Of a stretch of DNA of 64,000 nucleotides, positions 25,321 through 33,087 are shown piece by piece. The number at the start of each line of letters is the position of its first letter. Position 1 is the first letter of the stretch. The stretch comes from Nocardia speluncae NBRC 108251. GTDB taxonomy: Bacteria > Actinomycetota > Actinomycetes > Mycobacteriales > Mycobacteriaceae. The translations under genes and the position numbers were made by a program. The notes beneath the pieces were generated by a model. The model was given only the letters and a program-made list of their open reading frames with translations, did no database searches and was not told the DNA's origin. The stretch is taken from contig NZ_BDBZ01000041.1 of assembly GCF_001613245.1 (NCBI RefSeq), positions 42,022-106,021 of the forward strand, written 5' to 3'.

Positions 25321-26538
25321 TCATCGCATCCCCGGCAGACCGCCGAAGAGCACCTGAAACACCGTCTGGTGGTTTTGGTAGATGCGGGTCGACGGGATGT
25401 ACGGATGCACCTCGGCGGTGTCGGTAACCACGTAGTCGGCGTGGCTGCCGGGTACCCGGTTGAGCACTCCTTCGCAGCGGGGTCCGCCGGTGGCATTCAC
25501 CTTGGGCAGGTCTTCGGGGTACTTGTAGGCCTCGGCGCCGTACATGAAGCCTGCATTGAAGGACGCGCCGGGAACGCGGCCGCCGACCAGGTCCTCGGCC
25601 AGCGGCATCGCGGTGGCCAGGCCGCGGATCGTGCAGTCCAGTGCGGGGCGGTAGGTGTTCAACAGCTCGGTGGTGGGCCGGAGCAGGTCCAGTGCGGTGC
25701 CGAGATTCTGTTCGTTCTCGGCGAGCACCGCACCGGTGGTGTCGGCCAGGCCGATCGTCTCCAGCAGCAGGCTGTCGAAGTTCTGCTCGTTGTCGGTGAG
25801 GGTGTGACTGAGGGCGGTGGCGTTGTCGACGGTGCGGAGCAGGGCCGGGGCGGTATCGGCGTAGAGGTTGGTTACGTGGGCGCCGGCCTGGAAGTCGTGG
25901 CGCAGCGCGGGCATGCTCGGGTTGATTTCGCGTAGCAGCCGGTCGGCGTTCACCAGCAGGTCGCCGAGCCGCTCGCCGCGGCCTTGCAGGGCCGTGCCGA
26001 GGGCGGTGAGGGTGGCGTTGAGTTTCGCCGGTTCCACCATCTCGAGCACTTCGGTGAGCCGTTCGAACAGGGTGTTGAATTCGACGGTCACCGATTCACC
26101 GCGCAGTACCTGTCCGGGCCGCAGCCGGCCCGCCGGGTCGGCGGGTTCGACGAAGTTCACGTATTTGGCGCCGAACACAGTGGTGGAACGGATATCCACG
26201 AGTGCGTTTGCCGGGACGAGGCCCATGAGGTCGGGGTTCATATCGAGTTCGAGGCGGACCTCCCCGTTCTCGCTTTCGACCGTGCCCACCCGGCCTACTT
26301 CTGCACCGCGGAATTTCACCTTGGCATCGGGATCCATGACGAGACCGCTGCGCGGGACCAGCACGGCGACGTGCTTTTCCGGGGTGAAGCCCCCGAGGAA
26401 CATCGTCAGCGAGACCACCACGAGAAGGACCAGCACCAGCATCATGGCCAGCGCCGCGAGCTTGTACTGCACGGCGTTCCAGATCTTGCGCCGTGTCGTC
26501 GTGTGCCGATCGGACCGGGTGTGTACGGGTACCACCAC
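25321..26538 (-). CDS. Orphan MCE-family protein (MceA-like)
   Basis: A 405-residue mammalian-cell-entry-family protein. It has a basic N-terminus, one membrane helix (residues about 28-50, LAALAMMLVLVLLVVVSLTMFL) and then the MLA/MCE core: VLVPRSGLVMDPDAKVKFRGAEVGRV and TVFGAKYVNFVEP, the latter typical of MceA-type subunits. Mce proteins form periplasmic lipid-import channels, six per complex, with YrbE permeases. No yrbE or other mce gene is nearby, so this is a solitary copy that may join a complex encoded elsewhere. The GTG at 26538 follows AGGTGA; the GTG at 26535 is an alternative. An operator-like site lies 54-71 nt upstream and is shared with the P450 operon. Confidence 0.85.
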   Translation of the reverse strand: MVVPVHTRSDRHTTTRRKIWNAVQYKLAALAMMLVLVLLVVVSLTMFLGGFTPEKHVAVLVPRSGLVMDPDAKVKFRGAEVGRVGTVESENGEVRLELDMNPDLMGLVPANALVDIRSTTVFGAKYVNFVEPADPAGRLRPGQVLRGESVTVEFNTLFERLTEVLEMVEPAKLNATLTALGTALQGRGERLGDLLVNADRLLREINPSMPALRHDFQAGAHVTNLYADTAPALLRTVDNATALSHTLTDNEQNFDSLLLETIGLADTTGAVLAENEQNLGTALDLLRPTTELLNTYRPALDCTIRGLATAMPLAEDLVGGRVPGASFNAGFMYGAEAYKYPEDLPKVNATGGPRCEGVLNRVPGSHADYVVTDTAEVHPYIPSTRIYQNHQTVFQVLFGGLPGMR

Positions 26539-26591
26539 TCACCTGCCTTGCGCTGTTCGGCACCCCGTTGCGCCGAACTGAACCGGAATTA

Positions 26592-26609
26592 TGTCCAGAC
26601 AGTTGTCCA
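26592..26609. promoter_or_regulatory. Operator-like site upstream of the mce gene
   Basis: The sequence TGTCCAGACAGTTGTCCA comprises an inverted repeat TGTC-CA-GACA (26592-26601) followed by a second TGTCCA half. It matches the site at 30542-30559 (read on the opposite strand) in GTCCAGACA-N2-TGTCCA. It lies 54-71 nt upstream of the mce start codon. A TetR-family regulator is the likeliest binder, given the gene at 35585. Confidence 0.6.
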
Positions 26610-26697
26610 TGTTATGGGTGATTCAACCCGGCCGGTACGGTTTTCGCCGATTACGCCCGAAATTCGCCGCGGCACGACATCTTCGCAGGTAGAAAGT

Positions 26698-26733
26698 GAA
26701 AAAGGCCCGCTCACCACTGGGGTGAACGGGCCT
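26698..26733 (-). terminator. Intrinsic terminator downstream of glutathione peroxidase
   Basis: On the minus strand AGGCCCG-TTCACC-CCAGT-GGTGAG-CGGGCCT forms a 12-bp stem with one mismatch and a five-base loop, followed by TTTTTC. It lies 25 nt beyond the stop codon of the gpx gene and ends the P450-SDR-P450-gpx operon. The mce gene has its own promoter beyond it. Confidence 0.85.
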
Positions 26734-26758
26734 CGATCATAAGCCGTTACGGCATCGG

Positions 26759-27244
26759 TTACAGCGTTTTCTCGATCGCCGCGACCAGCGTGTCCGCATC
26801 CGGTGCGGTGGTCGGCCGGAATCGGCCCGCCACGGTCCCGTCGCGGCTGATCAGGAACTTTTCGAAGTTCCACTGCACATCGCCGGCGGCGCCCTCCGCG
26901 TCAGGGGTCTCGACGACCTCCCGGTACAGCGGATGCCGGCCGTCACCGTTCACATCGGCCTTCTCGAGCAGCGGGAAATCGACCCCGTAGGTGGTCGAGC
27001 AGAACCGCTCGATCTCCTCGGCGCTCCCCGGCTCCTGACCCATGAACTGGTTACACGGGAAGCCGACGACGCTGAAACCGCGGTCGCCGTAAGTTTTCTG
27101 CAATTCGACGAGACCGCTGTACTGCGGGGTCAGACCACATTTCGACGCAACATTGACCAGCAGGACCGCCCGGTCACCCACCAGCTCACCGAGCGTGGTC
27201 GCCGAACCGGACAGCGTGTTCACCGGAATATCTCGGACGTTCAT
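26759..27244 (-). CDS. Glutathione-peroxidase-type thiol peroxidase
   Basis: A 161-residue Gpx-family peroxidase, Cys rather than Sec type. The catalytic tetrad segments are visible: NVASKCGLTPQY (peroxidatic Cys), GFPCNQF (Gln, with a further Cys) and VQWNFEKFL (Trp, Asn). Actinobacterial Gpx enzymes generally use thioredoxin or mycothiol rather than glutathione. The start overlaps the stop of the upstream P450 (ATGA at 27244-27241), so it is the last gene of the P450 operon; it may detoxify peroxide formed by uncoupled P450 turnover or lipid hydroperoxides (inference). Confidence 0.9.
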   Translation of the reverse strand: MNVRDIPVNTLSGSATTLGELVGDRAVLLVNVASKCGLTPQYSGLVELQKTYGDRGFSVVGFPCNQFMGQEPGSAEEIERFCSTTYGVDFPLLEKADVNGDGRHPLYREVVETPDAEGAAGDVQWNFEKFLISRDGTVAGRFRPTTAPDADTLVAAIEKTL

Positions 27245-28464
27245 TCGTAGCGCACCTGCCAACTCTTGATCCCGTTGATCCACCCCGAACGCAACCGTAC
27301 CGGATGGGATACCGATACCAGGTCGGGCATGGCATCGGCGATCGCGTTGAACATCAGGTCGATTTCCAGCCGCGCGAGGTTGGCGCCCACACAGTAGTGG
27401 GTGCCGGTCCCGCCGAATCCGACGTGTGGATTGGGGTCGCGCAGGATATCGAAGGAGAACGGCTTCTCGAAGCCGGCCTCGTCGAAATTGGCGGAGCTGT
27501 AGAACAATCCGAGGCGCTGCCCCTTCTTTATTTCCTGCCCACCCAGCACATGATCGGCGGTGGCGGTGCGCTGGAACGCGGTTACCGGGGTGGCCCAGCG
27601 CACAATCTCGTCCGGCGCGGTGCGCGGGCGCTGTTCCCGGTACAGCTGCCACTGTTCCGGATTGTCCACGAACGCCTTCATTCCGTGCGTAATGGCATTA
27701 CGGGTGGTTTCGTTGCCGGCGACCGCGAGCAGGATGACGAAGAAACCGAACTCGTCGGAAGCCAGGCCCTCACCGTCGACGTCGGCGTTCACCAGCTGAG
27801 TGACGATATCGTCGGCCGGGCACCCCCGGCGCTGCTCGGCCATATTCCAGGCGTAGCCCAGGATCTCCGCGGACGCGACGGTGGGATCGCCGTATTCGGG
27901 GTCGTCGTAGTTGAGCATCTGGTTCGACCAGTCGAACACCTTGCGCCGGTCTTCCTGCGGCACCCCGAGCAGTTCGGCGATCGCCTGCAGAGGCAGTTCA
28001 CAGGCGACCTGGGTGACGAAATCGCCGCCGCCGGCCTTCTTCGCCTCGTACACGATCTTGTGCGCCCGCTCGGTGAGGGCTTCACGCAACCCTTCCACCG
28101 CGCGCGGGGTGAAACCCTTGGAGACGATCCGGCGCACCTTGGAGTGTTTGGGCGGATCCATATTCACCAGCAGCGCACCGGTCAGTTCCATCTGATCCGG
28201 GGTGATATCGCCGGGCAGCCGGACGATGGAACCCTTCTGCTGCGACGAGTACAGTTCCGGGTTGCGCGACAGTTCCTTGACGTCTTCCAGGGTGCTGACC
28301 ACCCAGTACCCGCCGTCGTTGAAACCACCCGAGGCTTCGTCGCTCTGGGCGTTCCACCACACCGGGGAGGTTCGCCGCAGCATCGCGAATTCCTCGACCG
28401 GGCTGCGTTGTTCCCAGAGGCCGGGGTCGGTGAAATCGAAACCCGGGGGCAGTGCGGTTGTCAT
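27241..28464 (-). CDS. Cytochrome P450, CYP125-like
   Basis: A 407-residue soluble P450. The I-helix oxygen-binding motif is AVAGNETTR, the K-helix EIVR, and the haem loop FGGTGTHYCVGAN with the Cys ligand. The N-terminal LPPGFDFTDP, the VNMDPPKH segment and GFTPRAVEGL, with LNGIK/INGIKSWQV-type ends, match M. tuberculosis CYP125 from memory; that enzyme oxidises the C26 methyl of cholesterol. The start at 28464 overlaps the SDR stop (TGATG) and is preceded by AAAGGA. It occupies the slot that holds cyp51 in the corresponding M. tuberculosis cluster. No ferredoxin gene adjoins it. Confidence 0.9.
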   Translation of the reverse strand: MTTALPPGFDFTDPGLWEQRSPVEEFAMLRRTSPVWWNAQSDEASGGFNDGGYWVVSTLEDVKELSRNPELYSSQQKGSIVRLPGDITPDQMELTGALLVNMDPPKHSKVRRIVSKGFTPRAVEGLREALTERAHKIVYEAKKAGGGDFVTQVACELPLQAIAELLGVPQEDRRKVFDWSNQMLNYDDPEYGDPTVASAEILGYAWNMAEQRRGCPADDIVTQLVNADVDGEGLASDEFGFFVILLAVAGNETTRNAITHGMKAFVDNPEQWQLYREQRPRTAPDEIVRWATPVTAFQRTATADHVLGGQEIKKGQRLGLFYSSANFDEAGFEKPFSFDILRDPNPHVGFGGTGTHYCVGANLARLEIDLMFNAIADAMPDLVSVSHPVRLRSGWINGIKSWQVRYE

Positions 28465-29264
28465 CAGGATTCCTTTCCGTCTTCCGGCAGCGACCGCAGC
28501 GGCGCTTCCGGTTGCACCTCGACGAGCACCAGGTGCGCGCCACGCGGGGTGCCCACGACCGCCGAGACCGCGCGCGCCAGATCGCTCGCGCGCAGCATGT
28601 ACGGATGCCGGGCCAGCCCCCACGACTGCCAGGACTCCAGCAGTGGGCCCACGACCTCGGGGGCGGCATTCATCCCCATACCGGTCACCGTCGGACCCGG
28701 CCGTACCAGCGAGGCGCGGATTCCGGTGCCCTCGAGTTCCATCCGCAGCTGCTGCACCATGGCCTCGACCCCGGCTTTGGCCGCGCTGTACGCACCGTTC
28801 CACGGTCGCGGATGCGGCGCGCAGTCGGAGCTGATCAGCACCACATCGCCGCGGCGGCGTGCCGTCATGCCGGACAGGACCGCATGCGCCATCCGGTGTG
28901 CGCCGATCAGATGGATCTGCACCTGATGCGCGAAATCCGCGGGGGCCATGTCCTGGATGAGGCCGAATTCGATATCGCCGGCCCCGGAAACCAGGATCTC
29001 GGTGGGCCCGATCGCCTCTTCGGCCGCGGCCACGAAGTCGTCTACGGAGGACTGGTCGGTGACGTCGAGCCGGTGCGCGAACGCGGTCCCGCCGTCCGCG
29101 CGAATCTTGCCGGCCAGATCCTCGAGCACTTCCACCCGGCGCGCGCCCAGCGCCACCGGATGTCCCTGTGCAGCCAGTTCCACCGCGGTGGCCGCGCCGA
29201 TGCCGGACGACGCACCGGCAACAATGGCGGGCCGCTTCTCGGGATGGGGTTCGAACCGGGGCAT
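28464..29264 (-). CDS. Short-chain dehydrogenase/reductase
   Basis: A 266-residue SDR. The cofactor motif is GASSGIGAA (about residues 17-25), with GARR suggesting NADP(H) preference. VSGAGDI takes the place of NNAG, and the catalytic Ser-Tyr-Lys are in LISSDCAP and YSAAK. It lies between two P450 genes with 1-nt-type overlaps at both ends (TAATG upstream, TGATG downstream), so it is expected to oxidise or reduce the alcohol/ketone made by one of them. It corresponds in position to M. tuberculosis Rv0765c. The substrate is unknown. Confidence 0.9.
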   Translation of the reverse strand: MPRFEPHPEKRPAIVAGASSGIGAATAVELAAQGHPVALGARRVEVLEDLAGKIRADGGTAFAHRLDVTDQSSVDDFVAAAEEAIGPTEILVSGAGDIEFGLIQDMAPADFAHQVQIHLIGAHRMAHAVLSGMTARRRGDVVLISSDCAPHPRPWNGAYSAAKAGVEAMVQQLRMELEGTGIRASLVRPGPTVTGMGMNAAPEVVGPLLESWQSWGLARHPYMLRASDLARAVSAVVGTPRGAHLVLVEVQPEAPLRSLPEDGKES

Positions 29265-30469
29265 TACCGCACCTCCACGGTGATGGGGAGCTTGGCGAAG
29301 CCCCGCACATTGCTCGAGTGCACGCGTTCGATGCCGTCCTCGCGCACCCGGTAGGACTTGACGCGCGAGGCGAATTCGCGCAGGGCGACGGTGGCCTCCA
29401 ACCGGGCCAGATGGGCACCGAGGCAGAAGTGCACACCAGCGCCGAAGCTGGCGAGGTTACCTTTTTCGACGCGGTCGAGATCGAAACTGTCGCCGTCGTC
29501 GAACACTTCCGCGTCCCGGTTGGCCGAGCCGATCAACAGCAGCACTTTGGCACCGGCCGGAATCACCTTGCCGTGGTATTCGAGGTCCTCGGTGGCCGTC
29601 CGCGCGACCATTTGACTGGACGTGTCGTAGCGCAGGGTCTCCTCGACCCAATCCGAGACGCGTTCCGGATCGTCGGCGACCTTGGTGTACTGCTCCGGGT
29701 TGCGGGATGCCCAGTACAGGGCATTGCCGAGCAGTTTGGTGGTGGTCTCGTTACCGGCGACGACCATCAGGAACATGAAGCCGATGATTTCGTCGTCGGT
29801 GAGCGAATCGCCGTCGATTTCGGCGTCCAGCAACGCGGAGGTGAGATCGTCGGTGGGGTGCTCGCGACGTTCGGCGACCATGTTCGCGTAGTAGACGACC
29901 AGGTTCAGCGAGGCCTCGATCGCCGAATCCGGGACGTCGGTGACGCCGTCCTCGCGGTGCATGACCATATCGGCCATGCGGCGGATCTCGGCGCGATCGG
30001 CGGCCGGTACGCCCATCATCTCGGAGATGACATCCATCGGCAGTTTGCCGGCGACTTCCTCTATCCAGTCGAATTCACCGCGTTCGAGGGCAGGTACCAG
30101 GTATTCGACGGTGAGCTCGTGGATACGCGCTTCCATATCCGCGACCCGTTTCGGCGTGAAACCTTTGAACACCAGGCGCCGCATCCGCATATGCCGGGGA
30201 TCGTCCATGGCGAGGAACGACATGGTGCGATGGGCGTCGGGGCCCCAGGCGGCCGGGTCGAGGGAGACGCCGTTGGCGTTGGACAACTGTGTCGCGAGGC
30301 GGAAGCCGTTTGTCACATCGGTATGCCTGGACAGCGCGTAGAAATCGAGTTGCGCGTTGTAATAGAGCGGGGCCTCCGCGCGCAGCCGGGCGTACGTCGG
30401 GTACGGGTCCTCATGGAAGACGTAGTCGTACGGGTCGAACGTCACCGGCTCCAACGATGCTGCCGTCAT
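29264..30469 (-). CDS. Cytochrome P450, CYP123-like
   Basis: A 401-residue soluble P450, first gene of the leftward operon. I-helix VVAGNETTT, K-helix ETLRYDTSSQ and haem loop FGAGVHFCLGAH are all present. The N-terminus (FDPYDYVFHEDPYP), LAMDDPRHMRMR and the C-terminal VHSSNVRGFAKLPI match M. tuberculosis CYP123 (Rv0766c) closely from memory, in length as well. The substrate of CYP123 is not established. The ATG at 30469 follows AGAGG at eight bases; the frame continues upstream without coding character. An operator-like site lies 73-90 nt upstream. Confidence 0.9.
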   Translation of the reverse strand: MTAASLEPVTFDPYDYVFHEDPYPTYARLRAEAPLYYNAQLDFYALSRHTDVTNGFRLATQLSNANGVSLDPAAWGPDAHRTMSFLAMDDPRHMRMRRLVFKGFTPKRVADMEARIHELTVEYLVPALERGEFDWIEEVAGKLPMDVISEMMGVPAADRAEIRRMADMVMHREDGVTDVPDSAIEASLNLVVYYANMVAERREHPTDDLTSALLDAEIDGDSLTDDEIIGFMFLMVVAGNETTTKLLGNALYWASRNPEQYTKVADDPERVSDWVEETLRYDTSSQMVARTATEDLEYHGKVIPAGAKVLLLIGSANRDAEVFDDGDSFDLDRVEKGNLASFGAGVHFCLGAHLARLEATVALREFASRVKSYRVREDGIERVHSSNVRGFAKLPITVEVR

Positions 30470-30541
30470 CGGATCCACCTCTGTTTCGATAACGAGTTCT
30501 CGCCGGACAGGGCGGTGCAACCGCCAGGGGGAGACACATAG

Positions 30542-30559
30542 CTGGACATGTGTCTGGAC
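30542..30559. promoter_or_regulatory. Operator-like site upstream of the P450 operon
   Basis: The plus strand reads CTGGACATGTGTCTGGAC; its complement, GTCCAGACA-CA-TGTCCAG, matches the site upstream of the mce gene (26592-26609) at every position of the GTCCAGACA and TGTCCA elements. It sits 73-90 nt before the CYP123-like start, in the 310-nt divergent promoter region. Confidence 0.6.
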
Positions 30560-30753
30560 GGTACCAGCGGCGCGGCGCCGCGACAATGATCGTACGAGAA
30601 TCAACCGGTCGAACGGGACGGTCATCGGCGGCCGACACCACATTCCGCCTCACCCCACAGCGCCGGACAACATCGGTCACGATCGACGAAGAGCCACCTG
30701 GGATAGAACGGGTTCTTGCACTACCAGAAGAGTCCGGACTATATTCCGTACAC

Positions 30754-30765
30754 CTGTCCAGACAG
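30754..30765. promoter_or_regulatory. Operator-like palindrome upstream of the aldehyde dehydrogenase operon
   Basis: CTGTC-CA-GACAG is an inverted repeat with 5-bp arms containing the GTCCAGACA core of the other two sites; the second half-site is absent. It lies 15-26 nt before the ATG at 30780, where a bound repressor would block transcription or initiation. Confidence 0.58.
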
Positions 30766-30779
30766 TATTGGGGTCTTTC

Positions 30780-32249
30780 ATGAACAGTCTTCTGCCCGGC
30801 GACAGCTCCCGGCTTCTGATCGGCGGTAGCCTCGTCGCCGGCGGCAACGGCGTGTTCGACAATGTGAATCCGGCGACCGAAGAGGTCATCGGCACCGCGG
30901 CCGACGCAGACGCGGCCGATATGAACGCCGCCATCGCCGCCGCCCGCACCGCCTTCGACGAGACCGGCTGGTCCCGCGACCATGCCTTCCGGGTGCGCTG
31001 CCTGGAACAGCTGCAGGCGGCACTGAAAGCGCATGCGGAAGAACTACGCGAGATCACCATCGCCGAGGTGGGCGCCCCGATCATGTTCACCAGCGGCCCG
31101 CAGCTGGAGGGCCCGATCGAGGATCTGAGCTTCGCCGCCCGGCTGGCCGCGGACTATGAATGGGAAACCGAACTCGGCGTAGCGGCCCCGATGGGGATCA
31201 GCACCCACCGCGTGATCCGGCGCGAGGCGGTCGGCGTGGTCGGGGCGATCACGCCGTGGAACTTCCCGCATCAGATCAACTTCGCGAAACTCGGCCCGGC
31301 CCTGGCGGCGGGCAACACCATCGTCCTGAAACCGGCCCCCGACACCCCGTGGTGCGCGGCGGCGCTCGGTTCGATCATCACCGAGGAAACCGATATCCCG
31401 CCCGGTGTGGTCAATATCGTCACCTCGTCCGATCACGGTCTGGGCGCCCAGCTCTCCGGCGATCCCCGCGTCGATCTGATCAGTTTCACCGGCTCCACCG
31501 GTACCGGGCGCGCCGTCATGTCCTCGGCCGCGTCGAATCTGAAGAAGACCTTCCTCGAGCTGGGTGGCAAATCCGCCTTCATCGTGCTCGACGACGCCGA
31601 CCTTGCCACCGCCGTGAGCTACGCCGGTTTCTCGCTGTGCGTCCACGCCGGCCAGGGTTGCGCCCTGACCACCCGGCTGCTGGTGCCCCGCGGCCGGTAC
31701 GACGAAGCGGTCGAGGCCGTCGCGGCCACCATGAGCGGAATCCGTCCCGGCGATCCCACCTCCCCGGGCACGGTCTGTGGTCCGGTGATCTCCGACCGCC
31801 AGCGCTCGCGGGTGCTCGGCTATATCGACAGTGCCCGCGCCGACGGCGGCCGCATCGTCACCGGTGGCGGACGCCCGGCCGAACACGAGCGCGGCTTCTT
31901 CGTCGAACCCACCGTGATCGCCGACCTCGACAACAGTGCGAAGGCCGCCCAGGAGGAGATCTTCGGTCCGGTCCTGGTGGTGCTGCCTTACGACGGCGAC
32001 GACGACGCGGTCCGGATCGCCAACGATTCCCCCTATGGTTTGTCGGGCGCGGTCTGGGGCAAGGACCCCGAGCGGATCAGGCGGATCACCGACGGGGTGC
32101 GCACCGGAACCCTGGGCGTGAACGGCGGTATGTGGTACAGCGCCGACGCCCCGTTCGGCGGCTACAAACAGTCCGGTATCGGCCGCGAGATGGGGGCCGC
32201 CGGCTTCGAGGAGTACCTCGAGACCAAGCTCGTCGCGACCGCACAGTAG
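30780..32249 (+). CDS. aldA: NAD(P)-dependent aldehyde dehydrogenase (AldA-like)
   Basis: A 489-residue ALDH-superfamily enzyme, the same length as M. tuberculosis AldA (Rv0768). Cofactor motifs VGAITPWNFPHQ and FTGSTGTGR, the general-base Glu in FLELGGKSAF and the catalytic Cys in HAGQGCALTTR are all intact. It oxidises an aldehyde to the acid, plausibly the aldehyde produced by P450 and alcohol dehydrogenase steps. The ATG at 30780 follows GGGG at six bases; the TTG at 30768 is an alternative four codons longer. It opens the rightward operon aldA-SDR-dehydrogenase-FAD oxidoreductase, and an operator-like palindrome lies just before it. Confidence 0.9.
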   Translation: MNSLLPGDSSRLLIGGSLVAGGNGVFDNVNPATEEVIGTAADADAADMNAAIAAARTAFDETGWSRDHAFRVRCLEQLQAALKAHAEELREITIAEVGAPIMFTSGPQLEGPIEDLSFAARLAADYEWETELGVAAPMGISTHRVIRREAVGVVGAITPWNFPHQINFAKLGPALAAGNTIVLKPAPDTPWCAAALGSIITEETDIPPGVVNIVTSSDHGLGAQLSGDPRVDLISFTGSTGTGRAVMSSAASNLKKTFLELGGKSAFIVLDDADLATAVSYAGFSLCVHAGQGCALTTRLLVPRGRYDEAVEAVAATMSGIRPGDPTSPGTVCGPVISDRQRSRVLGYIDSARADGGRIVTGGGRPAEHERGFFVEPTVIADLDNSAKAAQEEIFGPVLVVLPYDGDDDAVRIANDSPYGLSGAVWGKDPERIRRITDGVRTGTLGVNGGMWYSADAPFGGYKQSGIGREMGAAGFEEYLETKLVATAQ

Positions 32250-32337
32250 CCGTGGTACACGGACCGCACAGTAGCCGCGCAGTAATCCGAAACTACTTCC
32301 CCACCAGGCTTTCCACAGCAGCGAGGAGCTCCATCCC

Positions 32338-33087
32338 ATGGCTCGTTTCACCGGTCGCACCGCCATCGTCACCGGCGCCGCCCGCGGTATCGGCGAGGTC
32401 TACGCGCAGGCGCTGGCTGCCGAAGGCGCATCCGTCGTCGTCGCGGACCTGAACGCCGAGGGCGGTACAGCCGTCGCCGACAAGATCGTGGCCGACGGCG
32501 GCACCGCATCGTTTCATCCGGTCGACGTCTCCGATCCGGAATCGGCCGGGGCACTGGCCGATTTCACCATCGAGAAGTACGGCAAAATCGACCATCTGGT
32601 CAACAACGCCGCCATCTACGGCGGGATGAAACTGGATCTGCTGCTCACCGTGCCGTGGGACTACTACCAGAAGTTCATGTCGGTGAACCTGGACGGCGCG
32701 CTGGTGATGACCCGCGCGGTATGGCAGAACATGGCCGCGAACGGGGGCGGCTCGATTGTGAACCAATCATCGACGGCCGCCTACGTATACAGCGGTTTCT
32801 ACGGCCTGGCCAAGGTCGGGATCAACGGCCTCACCCAGCAGCTGGCGACCGAACTCGGCGGCTCGAATATCCGGATCAACGCGATCGCCCCCGGCCCCAC
32901 CGATACCGAGGCCACCAAGACCACCACGCCCGAGAGCATCGTCAAGGACATGGTCAGCCGGCTGCCGCTCAAGCGGATGGGCACCCCGCAAGATTTGGCC
33001 GGCGCCCTGCTGTACCTGCTCTCCGACGATGCGAAATGGGTTACCGGACAGATTTTCTGCGTCGACGGCGGTCAGGTGATCCGCTGA
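32338..33087 (+). CDS. Short-chain dehydrogenase/reductase (Rv0769-like)
   Basis: A 249-residue classical SDR. GAARGIGE is the nucleotide-binding loop, VVADLN the Asp that selects NAD(H), NNAA the structural motif, and Ser139-type QSSTAA with YGLAK the catalytic site. The C-terminal KWVTGQIFCVDGGQ is typical. GAGGAG lies about ten bases before the ATG. The stop overlaps the start of the next gene (TGATG). The gene follows aldA by 88 nt, as Rv0769 follows aldA in M. tuberculosis. Confidence 0.9.
   Translation: MARFTGRTAIVTGAARGIGEVYAQALAAEGASVVVADLNAEGGTAVADKIVADGGTASFHPVDVSDPESAGALADFTIEKYGKIDHLVNNAAIYGGMKLDLLLTVPWDYYQKFMSVNLDGALVMTRAVWQNMAANGGGSIVNQSSTAAYVYSGFYGLAKVGINGLTQQLATELGGSNIRINAIAPGPTDTEATKTTTPESIVKDMVSRLPLKRMGTPQDLAGALLYLLSDDAKWVTGQIFCVDGGQVIR

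Noticed and set aside
27241..28464. CYP51 (sterol 14-demethylase), expected from synteny
   Set aside because: N-terminal and haem-loop sequences match CYP125-like enzymes, not CYP51.
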